This document shows, one piece after another, positions 52,974 through 61,303 of a DNA stretch of 64,000 nt. The position numbers and the translations under genes were made by a program. Location: contig CAJTTD010000002.1 of assembly GCA_910579205.1 (NCBI GenBank), positions 62,001-126,000 on the forward strand, in the 5' to 3' direction. The stretch is from an uncultured Christensenella sp. (GTDB lineage Bacteria > Bacillota > Clostridia > Christensenellales > Pumilibacteraceae). Below the pieces are notes generated by a model. The model was given only the letters and a program-made list of their open reading frames with translations, had not been told where the DNA came from and did no database searches. The stretch's first letter is position 1. Each line of letters begins with the position of its first letter.

Positions 52974-53822
52974 ATGGTAAATACAGCGGCGGTAAATCCG
53001 ATATATAGGGATAAAAAAAGACGGGTATGGGAACTTGACGTTGTTCGAGGTATCGCCGTTATCGCCATGTGTTTCGATCACTTGATGTGCGATTTTATAA
53101 TGTTGCCGTATTGGTTTTCCAACTACAAAAAAGTGGGCAACGGTTTTATAGGCGCGCTCGTTAAGTTCGGTAATGCGTATTGGGACAGCGCGTTCAGATT
53201 TTGGGCGCATAATATATTCGTACTATTGTTCTTGTTTTTGGTGGGAACGAGCTGCGCGTTTTCGCGCGACAATACGAAGCGCGGGTGCATGCTGTTTGTA
53301 GTGGCGTGGCTGTTTACCGCCGCGTCGCTTGTAGCCAAGCAAATGGGCATACTCGATCAAGGTATTATTTTCGGCATACTCGACTGCATTGCACTTTGCA
53401 TTCTGTGCGCGTCGGCTGTAGATATAGCGACCAAGCCTATAAAAGCATTAAACGTGTACGCGCCGCTCGTCATAGGCGTTATAGTTTTGGCATTCGGGAT
53501 AAAGCTCGAGTTTTGGAAGTTGGGCGAGCCGTACGACAAAACTTTTACTGCCGCGCACATATACGATTACATCATGGGGTTCAAGGGATACGGCGACGAC
53601 TGGTTCGGCTTGTTCCCGTACGTGGGCGCGGTGCTCTTGGGAATGTATTGGGGCAAAGCCGCGTACAAGACGCGTGTTTCGCTGTTGCCGCGCGCCGACG
53701 GCGTTTGGTTTAAGCCGTTCAAGTTTGTGGGACGGCACGCCTTGCTGTTTTACGTGTTGCATCAAGTGGCGATCGCGGGCATAGTCATGGTGTTTTGCCT
53801 ATGCCTCGGTTATAGATTTTGA
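52974..53822 (+). CDS. Heparan-alpha-glucosaminide N-acetyltransferase-like membrane protein (DUF1624)
   Basis: 282 residues from ATG 52974. The opening RVWELDVVRGIAVIAMCFDH is the signature of the DUF1624 acyltransferase family, with about seven membrane helices and the pattern FPYVGAVLLGMYWGK and GRHALLFYVLHQ further on. Members move acetyl groups across membranes onto sugars; the bacterial substrate here is unknown. It precedes an AMP-dependent ligase by 21 bases, so the two are likely an operon for an envelope or lipid modification. Confidence 0.85.
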   Translation: MVNTAAVNPIYRDKKRRVWELDVVRGIAVIAMCFDHLMCDFIMLPYWFSNYKKVGNGFIGALVKFGNAYWDSAFRFWAHNIFVLLFLFLVGTSCAFSRDNTKRGCMLFVVAWLFTAASLVAKQMGILDQGIIFGILDCIALCILCASAVDIATKPIKALNVYAPLVIGVIVLAFGIKLEFWKLGEPYDKTFTAAHIYDYIMGFKGYGDDWFGLFPYVGAVLLGMYWGKAAYKTRVSLLPRADGVWFKPFKFVGRHALLFYVLHQVAIAGIVMVFCLCLGYRF

Positions 53823-53843
53823 TAATTCTTTTACGGAGAGTAT

Positions 53844-55442
53844 ATGTTACTTTACGAATGTTTGAATAGTTACGTGGAAAAAGCGAACGACGATCGTGCG
53901 CTGTTGTACATGGGCAAGAACTTTTCGTACAAAACGCTGTTCGACGGCATAGAAGATGCGGCGGCGCGTTTGTCGTCCGTTCTCAAAGCGGGCGACGTCG
54001 CTACGGTATGCATGCCAAACACGCCCGAGTGCGTTTACTGTTTTTACGCACTCAACCGCATAGGCGTTACGGCGCACATGGTACATCCGCTCGCGCCGCA
54101 AGCGCAGCTTAAAAAGTTTATGGCGGCGGCGAGATCCAAACTGCTGATAACGCTTTCCATAAATCTCGAAAAGTATGCGCCGATCGCGCGCGAATATCCT
54201 ATAATATCGGTGCATCCCGCGCGGTCTTTGCCCGGCGTTATGCGGTTTGCGTTCGATCTCAAAGTCAAGCCGTATAAAGGCGACATGACTAACATAACGG
54301 CGTTCGATTCGCTCGACAGACGCGAGCTTCCGCCTAAGCCGCAGCGCGCCGACAATACGACGGGCGTGTACTTGCACAGCGGCGGCACGGGCGGCGAGCC
54401 GAAAATAATAGAACTAAGCGACAACGCTATAAACGCTCTTGCCATGCGAGGCGCGGAAGCGCTTCAGATGAGCGACGTTAAAAATATGTACATGCTTGCT
54501 ACTCTTCCCATGTTCCACGGTTTCGGGCTTACCATGTGCATTCACGCCATACTCATCCACGGCGGAGTGAGCGTGCTCATGCCTAAGTTCGAGCCTAAGA
54601 CGGCGGTAAAGCTTTTAAAAAAGAACAAACTGCATTTTATAATAGGCGTGCCCGCGTTGTTCCGCGCACTGCTAAAGCAAAAGGGATTCAAAGGCGCGGC
54701 ATTGAAAAACATGTACTTGGCGTTCGTGGGCGGAGACTGCGCGCCGCAAGACCTTTTGGACGAGTTCAACGCACGAATGGAAGAAGCGGGAGCAAAGGGG
54801 CGGTTGTTCGAGGGCTACGGACTGACGGAAACCGTTACCGTGTGCGCGGTCAATAATTTTGCTCATAACCGACGCGGATCTATGGGATATATGCTGTCCG
54901 ATCTAAAAGCCGTTATAGTAGAACCCGACGGTAATGTGCCGTTAAAGCCGCTTGATCGCGGCGAGATAGCCGTTGCGGGCGATACGCTTATGAACGGGTA
55001 TTTGAACGCGGACGACGAAAACGCGCGCGTGTTCATAGACATAAACGGGGAAAGATACGTGCGCACGGGCGACTTCGGATACATGGACGACGACGGTTAT
55101 CTCTTCTTTATACAGCGGTTAAAGCGTATAATAAAGATAGCGGGAATAAGCGTATATCCCAAGGAGATAGAGTCTGCCGCGCTCGAACTAAGCGGCGTTA
55201 CCGACGCGTGCGCGGTAGAATACAAACTGAATGGCAAAACGTTTATCGCGCTGTATTTGACGGGCGAAAGACATGCGGACGATGTAGTAAAGCGCAAGAT
55301 AGACAGCGAACTGTCGCACTACGCCGTACCCACGATCATAGAATGGTTGGACGCTATCCCAAGAACCCCCGTCATGAAAGCGGATGCGGTGTTGCTTTCG
55401 GCAAGAGCGCAAAAAACGGCGGAGGAGAGCGCGCAACAATGA
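53844..55442 (+). CDS. AMP-dependent acyl-CoA synthetase/ligase
   Basis: 532 residues of the adenylate-forming family. P-loop-like motif HSGGTGGEPKIIELS (the usual S/T-S-G-T-T-G is altered), GYGLTETVTVCAV, YVRTGDFGYMDDDGY, and RLKRIIKIAGISVYPKEIES near the end. It would activate a carboxylic acid as an acyl-adenylate and then thioester; the substrate is not apparent. ACGGAG ribosome-binding site. The stop overlaps the next start (ATGA). Confidence 0.9.
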   Translation: MLLYECLNSYVEKANDDRALLYMGKNFSYKTLFDGIEDAAARLSSVLKAGDVATVCMPNTPECVYCFYALNRIGVTAHMVHPLAPQAQLKKFMAAARSKLLITLSINLEKYAPIAREYPIISVHPARSLPGVMRFAFDLKVKPYKGDMTNITAFDSLDRRELPPKPQRADNTTGVYLHSGGTGGEPKIIELSDNAINALAMRGAEALQMSDVKNMYMLATLPMFHGFGLTMCIHAILIHGGVSVLMPKFEPKTAVKLLKKNKLHFIIGVPALFRALLKQKGFKGAALKNMYLAFVGGDCAPQDLLDEFNARMEEAGAKGRLFEGYGLTETVTVCAVNNFAHNRRGSMGYMLSDLKAVIVEPDGNVPLKPLDRGEIAVAGDTLMNGYLNADDENARVFIDINGERYVRTGDFGYMDDDGYLFFIQRLKRIIKIAGISVYPKEIESAALELSGVTDACAVEYKLNGKTFIALYLTGERHADDVVKRKIDSELSHYAVPTIIEWLDAIPRTPVMKADAVLLSARAQKTAEESAQQ

Positions 55443-56281
55443 AGATCACGTTTTTGGGTACTTCGGCGGCGGAAGGCGTGCCCGCGGTGTTTTGTAATTG
55501 CGACAACTGCAAACGCGCACGTAAGCTGGGCGGAAAAAATATACGGACGCGCAGTCAAATACTGATAGACGGCGATATGCTGTTCGATTTCCCCATGGAC
55601 ACATATATGCATATGCTCATGCATAACTTCGACCTGTCGCGAGTGTCGCGCGTCTTGATATCGCATTCGCATATGGATCATTGTTACCCGCAAGAATTTA
55701 TCATGCGCGGCGAGCCGTTTGCGCGCAGCATGACGTCGGAGCGCGTAAAAGTGTATTGCAACGAGACGGTAAAGAAAATGTTTTTAAGCGATATCGCGCG
55801 TGAAGTGCGTCCCAATGTGGCGAGTGCGATAGACGTTATAGCTTTAAAGCCGTACGAGCGCATAGAAGAGGACGGCATAGAAATAGTGCCGCTGCCCGCG
55901 ATGCACACAGTCGGCGAGGACTGCTTTGTATACTACGTAAAGCGCAACGGCGTAGGCGCGTTGTTTTTAAACGATACGGGTATATTGGATATTGCCGTAT
56001 ATCAAAAACTCAAGAGCATGGGCGGCGCGGTCGATCTTATAACTTTCGACTGCACATACGGAGCAATGCGCCACGGCGCGGGCAGACATATGGGTTTGTA
56101 CGACGCCGTAGATCAGTTGGAACTCATAGAGCGCGCGGGATTGAAGAACGACGGCACTGTCGTTTACATAACGCACTTTTCGCATAACGTGGCGCTTGAT
56201 CACGACGGTTTGGAGGCGGCGGCTCGCGCTTACGGCATAAACACAGCATACGACGGTTGCACGGTCGATATACAAAAGTAA
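55439..56281 (+). CDS. MBL-fold metallo-hydrolase (PhnP-like)
   Basis: 280 residues; the ATG at 55439 is correct because MKITFLGTSAAEGVPAVFC begins a normal PhnP-like fold and GGAGGAG precedes it. Zinc-binding CNCDNCKRA near the N terminus, metal motif HSHMDHC, and HTVGEDCF, DTGILDI and HFSHNV for the remaining ligands. Relatives hydrolyse cyclic phosphodiesters. Coupled to the ligase by a four-base overlap. Confidence 0.88.
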   Translation: MKITFLGTSAAEGVPAVFCNCDNCKRARKLGGKNIRTRSQILIDGDMLFDFPMDTYMHMLMHNFDLSRVSRVLISHSHMDHCYPQEFIMRGEPFARSMTSERVKVYCNETVKKMFLSDIAREVRPNVASAIDVIALKPYERIEEDGIEIVPLPAMHTVGEDCFVYYVKRNGVGALFLNDTGILDIAVYQKLKSMGGAVDLITFDCTYGAMRHGAGRHMGLYDAVDQLELIERAGLKNDGTVVYITHFSHNVALDHDGLEAAARAYGINTAYDGCTVDIQK

Positions 56282-56343
56282 CGCGTACAGCATTTTATGT
56301 GCGTTTTTTAACAATATTTGTTCAATTAATTTACGCAATACTA

Positions 56344-56372
56344 TTGATTGTTGCGCATAAAAGTGATATAAT
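56344..56372 (+). promoter_or_regulatory. Promoter of the tailed membrane protein gene
   Basis: TTGATT (56344-56349), 17 bases, TATAAT (56367-56372), leader of about 30 bases with AGGAGG before the ATG at 56408. Confidence 0.75.
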
Positions 56373-56407
56373 AAGTCGATATGATCACGACCCCATAGGA
56401 GGAAACG

Positions 56408-58225
56408 ATGGCAGAAAAGAAGTCGGGTACCGACAAAAAAACTGCGGAAAAAACGCGCGCCGAAGCAGCAGAAGCTCTTAAAAGAGCGGCGGAGCTGATA
56501 ACGTCGCTTAATTCCGCTACCGAAGAGCCCGCTGCCGCGCCTAAGAAAAAGACGACGAGTAGCGCCAAGTCCGCATCCGCAAAGTCAGACGGGACAAAGA
56601 GCGCGGCTAAAAAGCCCGCGGAAAAGTCTACGGCTAAAACTTCGTCTGCAAAAACTACCGCAGCCAAAAAGCCCGCGGCAAAAACAACGGCGGCTAAGCC
56701 CAAAAAAGCTCCCGTAAAAAAAGAAGAAAAGCCCGTCGAAGAGCGTGTCGGCGATGAAGAAGTCGCGGCGACCGAGCCTATTGTTGCGGAAGAGCCTATT
56801 AACGAAATTACGACCCCGCCTAAAGATGAAACAGCCGTTAAAGAAGAAGTAGCGGCAGCAGAGCAAAAACCCGAAGAAGAGCCTAAGCCCGTTGCGGAAG
56901 AAAAGGCTACGGAAGAGCCTAAGCTTGTCGAAGAAGAAAAGGCTACGGAAGAAAAGACGGAAGATGCGCCGCCCGCTTCTGAAAAGACCACGGATAACGC
57001 GGAAACAAAGGAAGAACCCGCGGTCGTCGCGGCGGATACAAAAGCTGCGACCGAAAAAAAGGCGACGGACGGCAAGCGTGCGCCTGTGGCAGAAAAGGCG
57101 AGAAAAGCTCTCGACAAGGGCAAACTTCCCATATTTATCGTTATCAACGCGTTGTTTGTGGTGAGCGCGGTATTGCTTTTGGTCTCCGCTTTCAGCATTA
57201 CGTCGTACGCCACGCTAAAGACCGTGAACTACAATCTGTTCGGATATTTCCAAAACGCGGCGACGGTAAAAGATATGCTTGCGCATACTTCGTTGAGCTG
57301 GTCGAACGGCGCATTTGTAGTGATAGGCATTTTGATGATACTTGCTACGCTATTGCCGATCGCTCTCGTCGTCAAAAACGTAATCTTACTTATCGTAAAG
57401 AAAAGCAAACAAGTCTATAAATTGGACTCTATAGTTACGGTGTCGTTCATGCTCGCTTATCTCGCGATAGTCGGCTTGTTCGGCGCAAACGTGTCGGTCG
57501 GTCAGATAATTGCGTTTATAATAGCGCTCTTGGGTTTTGCGTTTACCGTGTTGACGCTCACGCTGTCGCGCAGCGACTCAAAGATACCGTTCTTCTCGTT
57601 TGCGGTGATAGTCGGCGTTATAGTCTCGATACTGTTGCTGTCGCAAACGCCCGTATTTAACGGCGATAACGGATCTTGGTTCGCGGCTTCCGCTGCTTCC
57701 GAGATAGGCGGCGCGGGCGCGTTGGTCTTTATACTGGTACTTGTAGCTGTGTTCGCGCTTGTTGCGATATCGTTGGCACAAGTAAAGAGACTGCCCAAAA
57801 TATTGCAAATAGCAGTGCCCGCGGCGGCTGTCGTATGCTCGCTCGTCGCATTGATAGTGGCGGCAGCAAACATGTCGGACGGCTTGAGCTTGGGCGGCGG
57901 ATTTGTGTGCGGCGTTGTCATCACTTGCTTGACTTGTATCGTAAACGCGGTATTCGTAGCGGTAAAGCCGCTTAATAAATTCGTCGTTTGCATCGAAGGC
58001 GAACAAGCGGAAGCTGCGCCTACTTCCGAGTCCGATGCACAAACCGAAGTACCCGCGAATGCGGCAGACGTTCCCGCGAATACGGAAACTGCCGACCCCG
58101 CAACTACGTCAACCGAAATTCCCGCGACTGCGGACAACGTAAGATTCTGCCCCGAGTGCGGCAATAAGAATGCCGACACCGCCAAGTTCTGTTATTCGTG
58201 CGGCAAGCCGCTCAAGAAAGACTGA
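56408..58225 (+). CDS. Polytopic membrane protein with histone H1-like tail and C-terminal zinc ribbon, unknown
   Basis: 605 residues. Residues 1-110 are Lys/Ala/Ser/Thr-rich with repeats of the AKKPAAKTTAAKPKKAP type, like histone H1 or bacterial Hc1/AlgP tails; residues 110-235 are acidic (EEKATEEPKLVEEEKATEE). About eight membrane helices follow (239-530), a Pro/Thr/Ala linker, and a zinc ribbon at about 577-602 (CPECGNKNADTAKFCYSCG). No enzymatic motif. The basic tail could contact DNA, RNA or polyphosphate at the membrane. Strong AGGAGG start; single gene with a terminator shared with citrate synthase. Confidence 0.8.
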   Translation: MAEKKSGTDKKTAEKTRAEAAEALKRAAELITSLNSATEEPAAAPKKKTTSSAKSASAKSDGTKSAAKKPAEKSTAKTSSAKTTAAKKPAAKTTAAKPKKAPVKKEEKPVEERVGDEEVAATEPIVAEEPINEITTPPKDETAVKEEVAAAEQKPEEEPKPVAEEKATEEPKLVEEEKATEEKTEDAPPASEKTTDNAETKEEPAVVAADTKAATEKKATDGKRAPVAEKARKALDKGKLPIFIVINALFVVSAVLLLVSAFSITSYATLKTVNYNLFGYFQNAATVKDMLAHTSLSWSNGAFVVIGILMILATLLPIALVVKNVILLIVKKSKQVYKLDSIVTVSFMLAYLAIVGLFGANVSVGQIIAFIIALLGFAFTVLTLTLSRSDSKIPFFSFAVIVGVIVSILLLSQTPVFNGDNGSWFAASAASEIGGAGALVFILVLVAVFALVAISLAQVKRLPKILQIAVPAAAVVCSLVALIVAAANMSDGLSLGGGFVCGVVITCLTCIVNAVFVAVKPLNKFVVCIEGEQAEAAPTSESDAQTEVPANAADVPANTETADPATTSTEIPATADNVRFCPECGNKNADTAKFCYSCGKPLKKD

Positions 58226-58251
58226 CATATATTACAAATAACAATACAAAT

Positions 58252-58288
58252 AAACAGCTCCCCGAACATTGTCCGAGGAGCTGTTTTT
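58252..58288. terminator. Bidirectional terminator between convergent genes
   Basis: AAACAGCTCC (58252-58261) pairs with GGAGCTGTTT (58277-58286), with T on both outer sides of the respective strands. It lies between the gene ending at 58225 and citrate synthase ending at 58339. Confidence 0.85.
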
Positions 58289-58338
58289 GATCGAATTTTA
58301 AGTTGCGTCTTTTATAGATAGGGAATGCCGCGCGAGCT

Positions 58339-59742
58339 TTACAGCTCGGGTCTTTCTTGCAAGGGGACGTAGTGCGATCTCTTGGAAATGCATTTGTAAT
58401 TGGGTCGTATTATCTTGCCTTTGTTTACGAGTTCTTCTATGCGGTGTGCGCTCCAGCCGACTATGCGTGCGGTGGCAAAAGCGGGCGTAAACATTTCGGG
58501 CGGTATGTCGAGCATGGTATAGACGAGACCGGAATAAAAATCTATATTGGCGCTCACTCCCTTGTATATGGAACGCTTTTCGGCGATTATCTCGGGCGCG
58601 AGCTTTTCCACGCGGGAATACAGATCGTATTCTTCTTCCAAGTGTTTTTCCGTTGCGAGCGTCTGCACATATTTGCGTATGAGACACGCGCGGGGATCGG
58701 ACACTGTGTAGACGGCATGACCCATGCCGTAAATAAGTCCTTGCTTGTCAAACGCGTTTTTGTCGAGTACATCGGACAGATATTGTCTTATGGACGCGTC
58801 CGAGCGGTCTTTTATATGCAGCTTCATGTCTTCCATGAGGCGTGCGACTTTTATGTTAGCGCCGCCGTGCCGCGGACCTTTTAACGAGCCGAGCGCAGCC
58901 GCCATGACGGAGTAGGTGTCCGTTCCCGACGATGTTAAAACGTGTGTGGAAAACGTGGAGTTGTTCCCGCCGCCGTGTTCGGCGTGCAGCACGAGCATAA
59001 GATCGAGCACGCGCGCTTCCGTTTCGGAATACTTGCCGTCGGGGCGCATCATCATGAGTATGTTTTCCGCCGTGGATAATTTTTGCGACGGTTTATGTAT
59101 TATCAAGCTGTTAAGTCTGTGGTAGTATTCGTGTACTTGATATGAGTAAACGGCGAGCATGGGGAACTGCGCTATAAGCTGTAAGCATTGACGCAGCACG
59201 TTTGCTACCGATATGTCGTCGGGATTGTCGTCGTAGGAATATAAATACAACACGCTTCTCGCAAGCCCGTTCATCATGTCTTGCGACGGCGCTTTCATTA
59301 TTACGTCGCGCACGAACGAGACGGGCAAGGAGCGGAACACGTTGAGTATTTCTTTAAAGTCGTCGAGTTCTCTTGAGCTGGGGAGCGTTCCGAAAAGCAA
59401 CAGATATGCCACTTCCTCGAACCCGTATCGATTTTCGGCTACAAAGCCTTTTACTATATCGTCTATATCTATGCCGCGGTAGCGCAATTTTCCTTGCGCC
59501 GGTATGCGCTTGCCGTTTTCGTCGTGTTTAAACGTGCCGTCCGCGTTTTCCTCGAATGCAACTACGTCCGATATGTCGGTAAGTCCCGCCAAGACCCCGC
59601 GTCCGTTTATGTCGCGCAATCCGCGTTTGACGTCGTACCGCTCGTAAAAAGTATCGTCTATAAGCGTGCTTTCTTCGGCAAGAACGCTCCATTTTTTTAT
59701 CTTGGGCATCGTGCTGGTAAAAAATTTTTCAAATTGCGCCAT
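58339..59742 (-). CDS. Citrate synthase
   Basis: 467 residues of the citrate synthase fold. Catalytic residues are in HAEHGGGNNSTF, GHAVYTVSDPRA and NIDFYSGLVY, with PRHGGAN and RIVGWSAHRIEEL also conserved. It condenses oxaloacetate and acetyl-CoA; in a fermentative anaerobe this likely feeds glutamate synthesis through a partial citrate cycle. The long N-terminal part before RYRGIDIDD is typical of the Firmicute/Bacteroidetes long type. AGAGAGG precedes the ATG on the minus strand. A 2-methylcitrate synthase is possible but no propionate genes are nearby. Confidence 0.94.
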   Translation of the reverse strand: MAQFEKFFTSTMPKIKKWSVLAEESTLIDDTFYERYDVKRGLRDINGRGVLAGLTDISDVVAFEENADGTFKHDENGKRIPAQGKLRYRGIDIDDIVKGFVAENRYGFEEVAYLLLFGTLPSSRELDDFKEILNVFRSLPVSFVRDVIMKAPSQDMMNGLARSVLYLYSYDDNPDDISVANVLRQCLQLIAQFPMLAVYSYQVHEYYHRLNSLIIHKPSQKLSTAENILMMMRPDGKYSETEARVLDLMLVLHAEHGGGNNSTFSTHVLTSSGTDTYSVMAAALGSLKGPRHGGANIKVARLMEDMKLHIKDRSDASIRQYLSDVLDKNAFDKQGLIYGMGHAVYTVSDPRACLIRKYVQTLATEKHLEEEYDLYSRVEKLAPEIIAEKRSIYKGVSANIDFYSGLVYTMLDIPPEMFTPAFATARIVGWSAHRIEELVNKGKIIRPNYKCISKRSHYVPLQERPEL

Positions 59743-59859
59743 ATGACCTCTCTTTGACTCGGACGTCGATTGTGATTGCGATCTTATTGTATATATCCGT
59801 ATAAAATAATTATATCATAAAACCGCCGAAAAAGCAATCGTTTTTGTAGTCGGTCGTGC

Positions 59860-59888
59860 TTGACAAATATCCCGTGATGAGTTATAAT
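59860..59888 (+). promoter_or_regulatory. Consensus promoter of the TM1266-like/ABC operon
   Basis: TTGACA (59860-59865), 17 bases, TATAAT (59883-59888). The leader from about 59895 to the ATG at 60019 is 124 bases and structured. Confidence 0.85.
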
Positions 59889-60018
59889 AGTACCGTTCTG
59901 AGTCGAAAGAGCGTCTGACGGCAAAGGCGGTAACACCATATGACTTTAAGTCGGTTTTATTGTTTGCCGTTTTTTCTTCCGCTCGGAGCGGGAGAATTTT
60001 TTTGTTTGAGGACAAATC
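59889..60018 (+). promoter_or_regulatory. Structured 5' leader with two terminator-like elements, candidate regulatory RNA
   Basis: ACGGCAAA (59918-59925) pairs with TTTGCCGT (59963-59970), followed by six T. A second hairpin, CTTCCGC (59976-59982) with GCGGGAG (59988-59994), is followed by AA and seven T, 15 bases before the start codon. Inside are GACTTTAAGTC (59942-59952, small hairpin) and ACCG (59892-59895) that can pair with CGGT (59928-59931), an alternative to the first stem. Promoter plus alternative pairings plus terminators is the plan of a riboswitch or protein-controlled attenuator. I do not match it to a known class. Confidence 0.6.
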
Positions 60019-60282
60019 ATGGAAAATTCGGAAAATCAAGTCAAAAGAGTTGCTCTTCTCGGCATAATAGTATCGGACGGGAACGCAGTTTCGGCAGTGA
60101 ACGAACTGCTGCACGAATACGGGTCGTTTATTGTCGGGCGAATGGGACTGCCCATGCGCGAGAGGAACATCAACACGATAAGCCTTGTGCTCGACGCGCC
60201 GACGGATGTTATAAACGCGCTTACGGGCAAGCTCGGCGCAGTAAACGGCGTTTCCGCCAAAGCTCTGTTCGGCAAAGTTTAA
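60019..60282 (+). CDS. TM1266-like small regulatory protein (iron-only hydrogenase system regulator family)
   Basis: 87 residues with the ACT-like ferredoxin fold of the TM1266 family: VALLGIIVSDGNAVSAVNEL, LHEYGSFIVGRMGLPMRERN and ISLVLDAPTDVINALTGKLG. Family members are annotated as putative regulators of iron-only hydrogenase maturation, but their biochemical role is poorly known, and no hydrogenase genes are in the window. GAGGAC before the ATG. First gene of an operon with a periplasmic-type binding protein and permease. Confidence 0.85.
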   Translation: MENSENQVKRVALLGIIVSDGNAVSAVNELLHEYGSFIVGRMGLPMRERNINTISLVLDAPTDVINALTGKLGAVNGVSAKALFGKV

Positions 60283-60305
60283 AATAAATTTCGGGAGATA
60301 CGAAA

Positions 60306-61301
60306 ATGAAAAGTAAATTGAAAAACATGTTGTGCGTTGCGTTTGCGACCGCTTTTGCGGCATTGCCGCTTACCGCGTGTAAAAAGGACGGCGGCGACTC
60401 GGACGCCGTAAAGGTGTTTATGCCCGACGGCGCGCCCGCTATCGCTTTGGCGGCGCTCATGGATAGCGGCTTTGAAAACACAGAGTTTACCGTTGTCGCC
60501 GCATCGACGATAGGCGAACGCGTAAGCTTAGGCGACGCGGACATGGCGATAATGCCCGTCAACGCCGCCGCTACGCTCTACAATAAGGGCGTAGGCATAA
60601 CCATGCTGTCTGTGAACACTCACGGCAATCTGTACGTGGTGGGCGACGGCGACGCGATAGAACCGAGCGATCTCGTAGGCAAGCGGTTGGGCGTTATAGG
60701 CAAGGACAACGTTCCCGATCTCACGCTAAAAATGATAGCGGGCGAGCTCGATATAGAGCTGGAGGAATCGGACGGCGCGGTGGACGGAAAGATAGCCGTA
60801 AGGTATGCGGCGGACGGTCCCGCTATAATGCCGCTCATAAAACAAGGCGTGGTGGACTACGCGCTTCTTGCCGATCCCGCAGCCACCAATGCGGTAAATA
60901 ATTTCGACAAGTCCATAGTTATGGATATGCAAGATCAGTGGCGGGACGTGTTCGGCGGCGCATACCCGCAAGCGTGTCTCGTGGCTAAAAAATCGCTCGT
61001 CGAAGAGTCGCCGCAATACGTGCGGGATTTTTTGACCGCGCTCAAAGCGTCTGACGGTTGGGCGGAACAAAATCCGCAAAAGACAGTAGATACTATCATG
61101 GAGCACATACGCGACGCACAGCCCACGCTCACGTCGCTCACTTCCGAAATAGTAGCGCGTTGCAATATAGAAACGGTATTCGCTCAAGACGCGCGCGAGG
61201 AATGCGAGACGTATTTTCAAAAGCTTACGCAGTTAAAGACTCAACTCGATAAACCTGTGCTGGCAAAAGTACCCGACGACGGATTTTACACCGCATTGTA
61301 A
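60306..61301 (+). CDS. ABC transporter substrate-binding lipoprotein (NMT1/SsuA-like)
   Basis: 331 residues with a signal peptide and lipobox LTAC (cysteine near residue 22), then a type II periplasmic binding protein fold (VKVFMPDGAPAIALAALMD, ADMAIMPVNAAATLYNKGVG, LVGKRLGVIGKDNVPDLTLK). It belongs to the family that binds nitrate, sulfonate, taurine or thiamine precursors; the ligand here cannot be read from the sequence. GGGAGA ribosome-binding site, 23 bases after the TM1266-like gene. Confidence 0.88.
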   Translation: MKSKLKNMLCVAFATAFAALPLTACKKDGGDSDAVKVFMPDGAPAIALAALMDSGFENTEFTVVAASTIGERVSLGDADMAIMPVNAAATLYNKGVGITMLSVNTHGNLYVVGDGDAIEPSDLVGKRLGVIGKDNVPDLTLKMIAGELDIELEESDGAVDGKIAVRYAADGPAIMPLIKQGVVDYALLADPAATNAVNNFDKSIVMDMQDQWRDVFGGAYPQACLVAKKSLVEESPQYVRDFLTALKASDGWAEQNPQKTVDTIMEHIRDAQPTLTSLTSEIVARCNIETVFAQDAREECETYFQKLTQLKTQLDKPVLAKVPDDGFYTAL

Positions 61302-61303
61302 CA

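Noticed and set aside
55208..55438. N-terminal extension of the metallo-hydrolase upstream of 55439
   Set aside because: The extension lies out of frame over the ligase gene; the ATG at 55439 has GGAGGAG and begins a normal MBL fold.
59889..60018. TPP or c-di-GMP-I riboswitch in the leader
   Set aside because: A CTGAG and a GACGGCAAAGGC element recall parts of these classes, but the remaining conserved cores are missing.
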